Below, in pieces: positions 57,367 to 64,000 of a stretch of DNA of 64,000 nucleotides. The stretch's first letter is position 1. The number at the start of each line of letters is the position of its first letter. The notes under the pieces are model-generated. The model was not told the DNA's origin. It ran no database searches and saw only the letters and a list, made by a program, of their open reading frames with translations. Source of the stretch: M3007 sp044230315 (lineage in GTDB: Bacteria > Bacteroidota > Bacteroidia > Chitinophagales > Saprospiraceae); NCBI GenBank assembly GCA_044230315.1, contig JBGARJ010000011.1, positions 1-64,000 on the forward strand. The letters are read 5' to 3'. Made by a program: the position numbers and the translations under genes.

Positions 57367-58785
57367 TTACTTATCGAGCAGATATACCAACGCTGCTATG
57401 CTCGCCGCACCCATTTCCAGTTCGCGTTTATTGACGGCGTCAAATATGTCGGCAGCGGTATGGTGATAGTCGAAGTAGCGCTGCGAATCCGGCGAATAGC
57501 CGCAGAGGAGGCCTTTTTGGCCGCGCAGCGGGCTGATATCGGCGCCTGAGCCGCCGCGTGTGAGTTGGAGGCCGTACGGTGCGAGCAGACTTTGGTATTG
57601 CGAAACGTTTTCAAAAAGTTTGCCGGCGACAGATTCGTCCCCTTCGAACGAAAATCCCCGCGGCGTGAAACCACCGGCATCAGTCTCGATGGCGCAGAGG
57701 TGAAACTCACCCTTGCGGTCGGCTTCCCGGGCGTATTCGCGCCCACCGCGCAGGCCGTTTTCTTCATTCATGAACAGGACGCAACGGACGGTATGCCGGG
57801 GCCGGTAACCCAAACGAAGCAGGTAGCGCAATACATCCATGCTCTGGACGCAGCCCGCCCCGTCGTCGTGTGCACCCTGGCCGACATCCCAACTGTCGAG
57901 ATGGCCGCCTACCAGAATGACCTGACCGGGGTTTTCGGAGCCCCGGATCTCTCCGATCACGTTGTACGAGGGGGCATCGGGCAGCGTTTGGCAGTCGAGC
58001 TTGATGGATACGGTCACCTTTTTTTCTGCTGCAATCAAGGCGCTGAGTTTCTCGGCATCGTTGGTGCTGATTGCCACGGCCGGGATCAGGGTTAAATTGG
58101 AGTCGTAGTGCATGGCGCCGGTATGCGGGTAGTCGTCGAGTCGCAGGCCCATGGAACGCACCAGCACACCGACGGCTCCATATTTAGCCGCCCGGGAGGC
58201 GCCGTTCGAGCGCTGGTCTACCGCGCCGCCGTAAGCTTCGAAAGTGCGGATTTTGGTGGGATCCATCGGCCGGTTGTAAAATACGATCTTGCCGCGGATA
58301 CCGCGTTCGTTGAGCGCATCCAGTTCGTCCCAGCTTTTTACTTCCACCACTTCGCTGGAGATACTTTTGCCATTGGTTCCGACCGAGCCACCCAGTGCCA
58401 GCGCGTTGAGTCGCCAATTGCCGTATTGTTTGGAGCCAAGCACCTGCACTTGTTCGGCCGCGCCGCGCACCCAGTGCGGTACGGTCACGGGCTGCAGCCA
58501 TACCGAATCGAGCCCCAGCGTATCCAATGCGCCTTTGGCCCACTGAACGGCTTTTTCGGCCGCCGGGCTGCCGCTCAACCGGTGTCCGATACCCGTGCAG
58601 AGATCGTGCAGCCAGCTGTAACAACGCCCATCAGTCAGGGCCTGATCGTATATTTTACGGATAAACGCGGCGTCGGCCTGTTGTTCTGGCGTCTGGGCAG
58701 GGAGCTCCGTTTTAAGTGTAGCAAATACAATAAGGGGGAATGCCTTGAAAATTATCCAAATCAAATTCGTCCTAATATTTTTCAT
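57367..58785 (-). CDS. Secreted M28-family zinc peptidase (carboxypeptidase Q-like)
   Basis: A 472-residue protein with an N-terminal signal (IIFKAFPLIVFATLKTELPAQ). A PA-type inserted domain (about 120-230) precedes the peptidase domain. The two-zinc site is complete: VGGHLDSWDVGQGAHDDGAG, MNEENGLRG, IETDAGGF and DYHHTAADIFD. The closest named relative is plasma glutamate carboxypeptidase / carboxypeptidase Q, which releases C-terminal residues or cleaves dipeptides. Predicted to be periplasmic. It converges with DUF5682 after only 28 bp, so the two transcripts overlap at their ends. Confidence 0.9.
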   Translation of the reverse strand: MKNIRTNLIWIIFKAFPLIVFATLKTELPAQTPEQQADAAFIRKIYDQALTDGRCYSWLHDLCTGIGHRLSGSPAAEKAVQWAKGALDTLGLDSVWLQPVTVPHWVRGAAEQVQVLGSKQYGNWRLNALALGGSVGTNGKSISSEVVEVKSWDELDALNERGIRGKIVFYNRPMDPTKIRTFEAYGGAVDQRSNGASRAAKYGAVGVLVRSMGLRLDDYPHTGAMHYDSNLTLIPAVAISTNDAEKLSALIAAEKKVTVSIKLDCQTLPDAPSYNVIGEIRGSENPGQVILVGGHLDSWDVGQGAHDDGAGCVQSMDVLRYLLRLGYRPRHTVRCVLFMNEENGLRGGREYAREADRKGEFHLCAIETDAGGFTPRGFSFEGDESVAGKLFENVSQYQSLLAPYGLQLTRGGSGADISPLRGQKGLLCGYSPDSQRYFDYHHTAADIFDAVNKRELEMGAASIAALVYLLDK

Positions 58786-58978
58786 GTTGACAAACGAATA
58801 AAATTATGTTTTAAATGTTGGGCAAAAATCTCGCATTATTTGGAATTCCATTTGGCAGGTTTTTCTACTTCATTAACTGGAATCAAAAATATTTTTCAAT
58901 TGTACCCAGCAGCGTTTACAGCCAATTATTCCTGTTGATATTTTTCGACGAAAAATAAAAAATTTTTTCACTTCGTTC

Positions 58979-59010
58979 TTGTATAAGTTACACAAAGCAT
59001 ATTACCTTTG
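58979..59010 (+). promoter_or_regulatory. Promoter of a candidate small RNA
   Basis: TTG at 58979-58981 and TACCTTTG at 59003-59010 are separated by 21 bp, a good Bacteroidota promoter match on the + strand. The flanking DNA is AT-rich. No coding gene follows on this strand before a terminator at 59065-59097. Confidence 0.6.
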
Positions 59011-59016
59011 TAGTAC

Positions 59017-59097
59017 CAGAAAAGAAATGAAATAAGAATAATTTGGTTTTATTTGGTTAGGGCTGAGGTAGTGCTGTGGTGGCACTGCCTCTTTTTT
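59017..59097 (+). ncRNA. Candidate small RNA (about 80 nt) bounded by promoter and terminator
   Basis: A transcript from the promoter at 58979-59010 would begin near 59017 and end at the T-run at 59092-59097. It contains only a trivial ORF (ATG AAA TAA near 59027). The 3' end is the terminator hairpin (59065-59091). The 345-bp gap 58786-59130 holds no other gene. Both boundaries are predictions; no known RNA family is recognised. Confidence 0.4.
59065..59097 (+). terminator. Intrinsic terminator, + strand
   Basis: GAGGTAGTGC at 59065-59074 pairs with GCACTGCCTC at 59082-59091 (10 bp with one T-G pair, 7-nt loop), followed by six T. The T-run is only on the + strand, so it does not serve the convergent cytochrome gene. 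Confidence 0.8.
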
Positions 59098-59130
59098 ATT
59101 TTACAGGCTCCGCTTCGCGTCGTCGCCCCT

Positions 59131-60534
59131 CTACAAGGTTTTCAAATATTCAAGCAGCGCTTTCCGTTCGGCGGCATCGAGCATATCACCGAAGCTGTGG
59201 CCCTGGTTGCCATAGCCGGGTAATGTAGTATCGTAGGTGTTGTTATCGGTTTGGGTAGATTCGACGGTATAGTGCCAGCCGAGTTTGGCGGTATCGTAAT
59301 CGGAATTGTCAAAACTCCGGCGCCAGTATACGGGGCGTTGCGGGCTGTTGAGCAGATCGTCGAGCGTTGGTACCGAACCGTTGTGCAGGTAGGGCGCCGT
59401 AGCCCAGATGCCGTCGAGCGGCGGCGCCACATAGCCCTTGTTGGGCAACAGTTGGGCTTTATAGTCCCCGGCCGCATACCAGCTGTTGTTGTACCAGGTG
59501 TGGTATTCCGGATAGGATTGGTAAGCCCCGGCCAGCAAGGGGTCGGTGCCCACGGTGCTCAATTGCACCAGCAAATTGGGGTACGTTTCGGCAGCGCCGT
59601 AGGCGCCATGGCATTTGCCGCAATTTTTTTCAAACAGCATTTTGCCCTGCGCCGCCAGGTTTGGGTCAACCGGGTACGGGTAGGCCGGCGGTTCCAGCGT
59701 GCGGATCCACGCAATAATATCTACCATTTGGTTGTCGATCCGGCGGGCTTCGGCGCTGTCCTGCATCACCAGCATGCCCGATGCCGAAGACAAGCGTGCA
59801 AAATCGCCCACGCCCAGCCCGTTGTAGTACAGGGCATTTTTCTTTTTGAGCAACCACCAGGCGGGCACATCGGTAGGTACGGCGTCGAGCGGTACGTTAA
59901 ATTGCGGATCAGTGATCCATTGCAGGTCGCTGGCCTGCCGGTGGGCGGCGAGGGTGGCGAATATTTTATCGGCGGGATTCACCCCCCGGACTTTTGTCCG
60001 AATAAACGGACCGATAGCCTTGTAGGCACGGCTTAGGGGGTAGTAGGCGTCCCATTCGGGCGAATTTTGGCCATACGTGAGTTTTACGGCGAAATCAGCC
60101 GCTTGAAAATTGCCCGATTGGTCGGCCGTATTGTCGCTCGTATTGTTGCCCAACCCTACTATCAGTTGGCCGTTCAGTTTTTCGGCATGGCAGGTCAGGC
60201 AGGTCGGCACCACTACTGTAACCCCGTTTGGGGCGCTCACCACATTAAAGCGGTAGGAAATGCCCTGGCTGTCGCCGGTACGGCTCAGGTCGTCGGGGTT
60301 GTTGTTACCATACACCTGTTTGAATACCTGCAGCGGGATGCCGTGGCTGATAAAGTCGCCGTACAAGAGTTTGTCATATCCCGCCACAGGGTCGCCGTCG
60401 CGTTGCAGGGTAGGGGCCAGAACGGTCGTACCGGGAGGGGTCACCACGCCGGGATCGGGACCATGCTCTTTCCGGCAGTTGATGGCGGCCAGGCCGGCAA
60501 TCAGTATTGCAAGCAGGATAGTTGTCTTTTGCAT
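59131..60534 (-). CDS. Dihaem c-type cytochrome lipoprotein (RoxA/peroxidase-like)
   Basis: A 467-residue lipoprotein (signal ending LAAINC, Cys20). Two CxxCH haem sites are present: TCLTCH (C112, C115, H116) and NCGKCH near residue 312. The segment GIWATAPYLHNGSVPTLDDLL in the C-terminal half is the motif seen in RoxA-type rubber oxygenases and related dihaem enzymes, and QGKMLFEKNCGKCHG is the usual entry to a cytochrome domain. It is longer than MauG/CcpA peroxidases. Likely an oxidase or peroxidase at the periplasm or cell surface. The spacer downstream contains the sRNA candidate. Confidence 0.82.
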   Translation of the reverse strand: MQKTTILLAILIAGLAAINCRKEHGPDPGVVTPPGTTVLAPTLQRDGDPVAGYDKLLYGDFISHGIPLQVFKQVYGNNNPDDLSRTGDSQGISYRFNVVSAPNGVTVVVPTCLTCHAEKLNGQLIVGLGNNTSDNTADQSGNFQAADFAVKLTYGQNSPEWDAYYPLSRAYKAIGPFIRTKVRGVNPADKIFATLAAHRQASDLQWITDPQFNVPLDAVPTDVPAWWLLKKKNALYYNGLGVGDFARLSSASGMLVMQDSAEARRIDNQMVDIIAWIRTLEPPAYPYPVDPNLAAQGKMLFEKNCGKCHGAYGAAETYPNLLVQLSTVGTDPLLAGAYQSYPEYHTWYNNSWYAAGDYKAQLLPNKGYVAPPLDGIWATAPYLHNGSVPTLDDLLNSPQRPVYWRRSFDNSDYDTAKLGWHYTVESTQTDNNTYDTTLPGYGNQGHSFGDMLDAAERKALLEYLKTL

Positions 60535-60818
60535 AGGGACACGTGCATTTGCCGGCTAAGTAACGATGAAAAAACAACTTCCCGATTTTGGCGCCTTAAT
60601 TTGATGCCGGGCTGCATTGCTCGTCCTTTGCCTAGTGCCACTTTGTTCCGTTCTCGCACTTTACCCACCACAAAATTCCGCTCCCCCAAACCGTGAAGTT
60701 GTTCTTTCATTGCAACTGAGGTAACGTGTCTGGAGGGTTCTGGCCGGCAGGGCCGGCTGTCATTTCCGGCAAATGGCGGCAAGTACGTACATTGCAGGTG
60801 TAAATATTTCAGCACTGT
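60535..60818. other. Divergent spacer between cytochrome and aminotransferase-fold genes
   Basis: These 284 bp sit between the starts of two divergent genes and must contain both promoters. No element fits TAnnTTTG well, and no hairpin or ORF is convincing. Confidence 0.3.
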
Positions 60819-62003
60819 ATGATGCCACTTACCTGTCAGAAAGATGCCTTTGCGCTCGACCCCGGCGTGCACTACCTCAACGGCGCCGCATACTCGCCCG
60901 CCTTGAACCGTTCGGTAGAAAAAGCCCGGGTGGGTTTGTACCTGAAGTCGGTCACGCCGTATGCGATCCGGCCCAGCGACCATTTCGACACGGCCGACCG
61001 GGTGCGCGGGCTGTTTTCCGAATTGGTCGGTGCCGGCGACCCGGAACGCGTTGCGCTGATCCCGGCGGTGTCGTATGGCATGGCCATTGTGGCGCAAAAC
61101 CTGCACCGGTTGCCGGGGCTGGCGGCGAAACGCCATATTATATTGATCGGCGAAGAATTTCCCAATAACGTGTATGCCTTCGAGCGGGTAGCGGCGGCGT
61201 TAGGGCTCAGTGTCCGCACCGTAGAGAAGCCCGATTCGCTTGTTGATCGCGGCGACCGGTGGAACGAGCGGTTGCTGGAGGCTGTCACGCCGGAAACAGC
61301 CTTGGTCGTGGCCTCGCAGGTGCACTGGATTTATGGAACGGTATTCGACCTCGAAGCGCTGGGGCAACGCTGCCGCGACGCAGGGGCCTTGCTGGCGGTA
61401 GATGCTACGCAGTCGGTCGGCGTTATGCCCATCAGCGTAGACGCTATACGGCCCGACGCACTCCTGTGTGCCGCATACAAGTGGTTGCTGGGGCCTTACG
61501 GGACGGCGGCCGGGTATTTCGGGCCGTTTTTTGACGACGGCGTGCCGATCGAAGAAGGTTGGATGAACCGGGTGGAAAGCGAACAGTTCGCCCGGCTAAC
61601 CCGGTACGAGCGGGCATACCGCCCCAAAGCGCAACGGTACAATGCCGGCGAATACTCCCAGTTTATGCAATTGCCGATGCTCGAAGAAGCCCTGCGGCAA
61701 TTGCTCGAATGGGGCACAGGTGAAATGCAAGCCTATTGCCGTGCGCTCAGCGCTTCCGCCGTCCCGCAGTGGGAATCGGTCGGTTGTGTTTTGGAAGCGC
61801 CGGCCCGACGGGCGGGGCATTTGTTCGGATTGCTGCTGCCCGGGCATATCGAGCCGGCCCGCCTGTTGGCCTTGTTGGCCGAGCGCCGGATTTTCGCCTC
61901 GCTGCGGGGCGGGGCCGTGCGCATATCCCCCAACGTGTATAATGATCAAAATGACCTGGATGCCCTGACGGAGGCCTTGCTCGTCGCGGTGCACGGCGCT
62001 TAA
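60819..62003 (+). CDS. PLP-dependent class-V aminotransferase-fold enzyme
   Basis: A 394-residue protein of the cysteine desulfurase/kynureninase-like fold. The N terminus HYLNGAAYSPALNRSV is the family entry motif (Y-L-x-x-A-x-x-S-P). LLAVDATQSVGVMPI holds the Asp that binds the pyridine ring, and CAAYKWLLGPYG holds K221, which forms the Schiff base. C-terminal ASLRGGAVRISPNVYND is the substrate-carboxylate Arg region. No Cys-bearing loop like that of IscS/SufS is evident, so a desulfurase role is doubtful; epimerase, transaminase or lyase activities are open. It starts with overlapping ATG ATG at 60819/60822. Confidence 0.85.
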   Translation: MMPLTCQKDAFALDPGVHYLNGAAYSPALNRSVEKARVGLYLKSVTPYAIRPSDHFDTADRVRGLFSELVGAGDPERVALIPAVSYGMAIVAQNLHRLPGLAAKRHIILIGEEFPNNVYAFERVAAALGLSVRTVEKPDSLVDRGDRWNERLLEAVTPETALVVASQVHWIYGTVFDLEALGQRCRDAGALLAVDATQSVGVMPISVDAIRPDALLCAAYKWLLGPYGTAAGYFGPFFDDGVPIEEGWMNRVESEQFARLTRYERAYRPKAQRYNAGEYSQFMQLPMLEEALRQLLEWGTGEMQAYCRALSASAVPQWESVGCVLEAPARRAGHLFGLLLPGHIEPARLLALLAERRIFASLRGGAVRISPNVYNDQNDLDALTEALLVAVHGA

Positions 62004-62254
62004 CACTATATCTTCGATCCAATATATGTTTGGCGAATGTGTTAAAATTTGCCTCGTTGACAAATTATATCTGTCTAAACGAGGTGCGCACGATCACCGG
62101 CACTGATGATCTTACCCCTTGTACAGGTGCCGGCGGTTTCAGGATAGGCTGTTCTCAGACAAATTTATTTTTTTCCAAAATTGTTTTGGGTCAGACGCTT
62201 TGCCATCAAAATAAAATGTCCGTTTTTTGCCTCATCCGGAAAAGGAATGTTATC
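62004..62254 (+). promoter_or_regulatory. nqrA: 251-nt leader of nqrA with two possible stems
   Basis: No gene is accepted here although the nqrA frame is open throughout. CCTCGTT/AACGAGG can pair around 62052-62085, and CCGGCAC/GTGCCGG around 62098-62136. A purine-rich AAAGGAA at about 62241-62247 precedes the ATG at 62255 and is a better ribosome-binding site than is usual in this window. The leader may be structured, but no riboswitch class is recognised. Confidence 0.35.
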
Positions 62255-63616
62255 ATGGGCAAAACGATCATCATTCGGCGCGGCTACGACATCAAGTTAA
62301 AAGGGGCTGCCGAAAAATCCACCACCGAAATACCGATTTCAGACGTCATCGCCATAAAACCGCCAGACTTCGCCAACGTTATACCAAAACTTTTGGTGGA
62401 GCCTGGCGATGAAATACTGGCCGGCCAGGCTGTTTTCTACGATAAGAACCGCCCGAACCTCCGCTTCGCCTCGCCTGTCAGCGGTGAGGTTGCCGAAGTG
62501 GTGCGCGGCGAAAAACGACGGATTCTGGAGGTTCGTATTTTACCCGACCGTAAAGGAATGCGCTATGCCGAATTTCCCAAGTCGGATCCCGCACAACTGT
62601 CGCGCGCCGCTATCATCGAACGCCTGTTGGACGGCGGTTGCTGGCACTATATCCGCCAGCGCCCGTATTCGCTTATCGCCGATTCGGTAGATGTGCCGAA
62701 AGCGATTTTCGTATCTGGTTTCGACTCTGCCCCCCTGGCGCCCGATTTGGGCTACGTGGCCGGTATGGACAAAGAAAATTTCCAGGCGGGGTTGCAGGCG
62801 CTCCAGGTGTTGGCGAACGGCCAGTTGCACCTCGGGTTGCGCGAGGGGTCGGACAGCCAGGTACCGGAAAGCCTGTTGGCTACTATTCCGGCCGATCATA
62901 TCCACCGGTTCCGGGGGCCGCACCCCGCCGGCAACGTGGGTATTCAGATCCACCACGTCAGCCCTATTCAGAAAGGCGAAATCGTATGGTATGTGCATTC
63001 GCAGGATGTGACCGTCATCGGGCGGCTCTTTCGCGAAGGGCGTTATCGCGCCGACCGCATCGTGGCGCTCACCGGCAGTTGCTTTGCCCAGCCACAGTAC
63101 CTCAAAGTGATGTACGGCCAGCGGATCAGCGACCTCGTAGGCGGACGGCTGAACTCGGACCATTGCCGGATCATCCAGGGCAATGTGCTGACCGGCCAAA
63201 CGTCGGGCGCCGACGACTTTCTGTCGTTTTACACCAATCAGATCACGGCCATCACCGAAGGCGACCAACCGGAGTTCTTCGGCTGGCTGCTGCCGGGCTT
63301 TGGAAAATTGAGCCTTTCACGCACGTTTTTCTCCTGGCTGGCGCCCAACCGGGTGTACAACCTGGATACGAATATGCATGGCGAAGAGCGCGCCTTTGTG
63401 ATGACCGGGCAATACGAAAAAGTGCTTCCGATGAATATCCTGCCGGTATTCCTGCTCAAGGCCATTCTGGCCCGCGATATCGAGCGGATGGAACAACTCG
63501 GCATTTATGAAGTTTCGGAAGAAGATTTTGCCTTGTGCGAATTTGCCTGTACCTCGAAGATCGATGTGCAAAAAATTATATCGGAAGGCCTGGAATATAT
63601 CCGGACCGAAGGTTAA
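62255..63616 (+). CDS. nqrA: Na+-translocating NADH:quinone reductase subunit A
   Basis: A 453-residue protein from the ATG at 62255 (MGKTIIIRRGYDIKLKG), which opens as NqrA does; 75 upstream codons in frame are leader. The chain has SDVIAIKPPDFANVIPKLLV, then EPGDEILAGQAVFYDK and the SPVSGEVAEVVRGEKR biotinyl-like fold, and GRYRADRIVALTGSCFAQP. NqrA is the soluble subunit of the six-subunit Na+-NQR complex (NqrA-F), which oxidises NADH, reduces quinone and pumps sodium. It is followed by nqrB after 65 bp, the conserved operon order. Confidence 0.95.
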   Translation: MGKTIIIRRGYDIKLKGAAEKSTTEIPISDVIAIKPPDFANVIPKLLVEPGDEILAGQAVFYDKNRPNLRFASPVSGEVAEVVRGEKRRILEVRILPDRKGMRYAEFPKSDPAQLSRAAIIERLLDGGCWHYIRQRPYSLIADSVDVPKAIFVSGFDSAPLAPDLGYVAGMDKENFQAGLQALQVLANGQLHLGLREGSDSQVPESLLATIPADHIHRFRGPHPAGNVGIQIHHVSPIQKGEIVWYVHSQDVTVIGRLFREGRYRADRIVALTGSCFAQPQYLKVMYGQRISDLVGGRLNSDHCRIIQGNVLTGQTSGADDFLSFYTNQITAITEGDQPEFFGWLLPGFGKLSLSRTFFSWLAPNRVYNLDTNMHGEERAFVMTGQYEKVLPMNILPVFLLKAILARDIERMEQLGIYEVSEEDFALCEFACTSKIDVQKIISEGLEYIRTEG

Positions 63617-63681
63617 GCCGGCCGGTCGCCTGTTCCCCTTTGAGCCAGTTTAACCCGTTCAGCTTATTCAACCATAATACG

Positions 63682-64000
63682 GTGAAATTTTTACAACGCA
63701 TCATTGAATCCATCAAGCCGCCGTTCCAAAAAGGCGGCCGGTTCGAGAAACTCCACCCGGCTTTCGAGGCATTGGAGACCTTTCTGTTTGTGCCCGGGCG
63801 CACAACCGCACATGGGGTGCATGTGCGGGATGCTATGGACCTCAAGCGTACCATGATGACGGTAATTCTCGCCCTGGTGCCGCCGCTTCTGTTCGGTATC
63901 TGGAACGTCGGGTATCAGCATTATATGGCCTTCGGCATCGAATCCAGTATGATGGACAATTTCTGGTTCGGCCTTTGGAAAGTGTTGCCGATCATTGTTG
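63682..64000 (+). CDS. nqrB: Na+-translocating NADH:quinone reductase subunit B, 5' part
   Basis: The first 106 codons of nqrB, cut by the window edge. It starts at a GTG (VKFLQRIIESIKP), preceded by 65 bp after nqrA. The segment FLFVPGRTTAHGVHVRDAMD, followed by LKRTMMTVILALVPPLLFG, matches the N terminus of NqrB, where the first membrane helix begins. NqrB is the membrane subunit that carries a covalent FMN and riboflavin and forms part of the sodium path. The rest of the operon would continue beyond the window. Confidence 0.92.
   Translation, partial: MKFLQRIIESIKPPFQKGGRFEKLHPAFEALETFLFVPGRTTAHGVHVRDAMDLKRTMMTVILALVPPLLFGIWNVGYQHYMAFGIESSMMDNFWFGLWKVLPIIV

Noticed and set aside
1..64000. 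Insertion sequences, prophage, integrase, tRNA or rRNA genes
   Set aside because: No transposase, integrase, capsid or tRNA-like clover-leaf sequence was recognised by reading both strands; a tRNAscan or HMM search would be needed to exclude them fully.

Overview
The window looks like a chromosomal segment of a GC-rich member of the Bacteroidota, most likely from the Saprospiria/Chitinophagia side of the phylum; that placement is inference. The direct evidence is a type IX secretion gene pair (porU sortase and porV), a secreted protein with a gliding-motility/T9SS type B C-terminal domain, promoters of the phylum's TAnnTTTG type, weak Shine-Dalgarno signals, and an Na+-NQR operon. No tRNA, rRNA, CRISPR array, transposase or phage gene was recognised. 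The gene content is core metabolism and envelope functions, with dispersed palindromic repeats in the intergenic DNA.

Layout. 1-8.6 kb: a gene tail, a trypsin-fold protease with zinc ribbon, a 2OG-Fe(II) oxygenase, a GT39-type glycosyltransferase, then small genes (VOC protein, GNAT acetyltransferase, TMEM175-like channel, an unknown, an esterase lipoprotein). 8.6-16.3 kb: the tRNA hydroxylase trhO, an OmpP1/FadL porin, two tandem TMTC-like membrane glycosyltransferase/TPR genes, and a small secreted protein. 16.5-25.4 kb: two dipeptidyl-peptidase IV (S9) paralogues facing each other around an esterase and a small beta-barrel, then a thioredoxin/MsrA-like fusion, an alpha/beta hydrolase and a DUF2905 protein. 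25.4-28.4 kb: a sigma factor, two small membrane proteins and the ribosomal operon rpsF-rpsR-rplI with its own promoter and terminator. 28.6-32.4 kb: PrsW protease, a T9SS cargo protein and a dihaem lipoprotein cytochrome.

32.5-36.2 kb is a compact reverse-strand operon: a squalene/phytoene-synthase-like enzyme, a CrtC/AttH-like lipocalin protein, and a fused ICMT-type methyltransferase / Lgt-like membrane protein. It suggests an isoprenoid or lipid modification pathway that I cannot name. 36.3-39.7 kb holds sdaA, a membrane protein and a pair resembling ytfI-ytfJ of Firmicutes. 39.9-45.2 kb is porU-porV. 45.4-49.9 kb holds pyk (reverse) and acpP-fabF-rnc.

49.9-57.3 kb contains a SWIM zinc-finger protein and a DUF5682 protein. 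These families normally sit together with a MoxR ATPase and a vWA protein; here a D-amino-acid-dehydrogenase-like enzyme and a CotH kinase-like protein separate them, and no MoxR or vWA gene is in view. 57.4-64 kb: an M28 peptidase, a candidate small RNA with promoter and terminator, a dihaem cytochrome lipoprotein, a class-V aminotransferase-fold enzyme, nqrA and the start of nqrB.

The intergenic DNA is rich in inverted repeats: a ~150-nt nested palindrome (1.4 kb), a 15-bp perfect hairpin element (9.9 kb), a 40-bp inverted repeat (15.7 kb), a 27-bp perfect hairpin between porV and pyk, and a TGATCA tandem array (26.6 kb). All homology statements rest on reading motifs by eye; no search was run.
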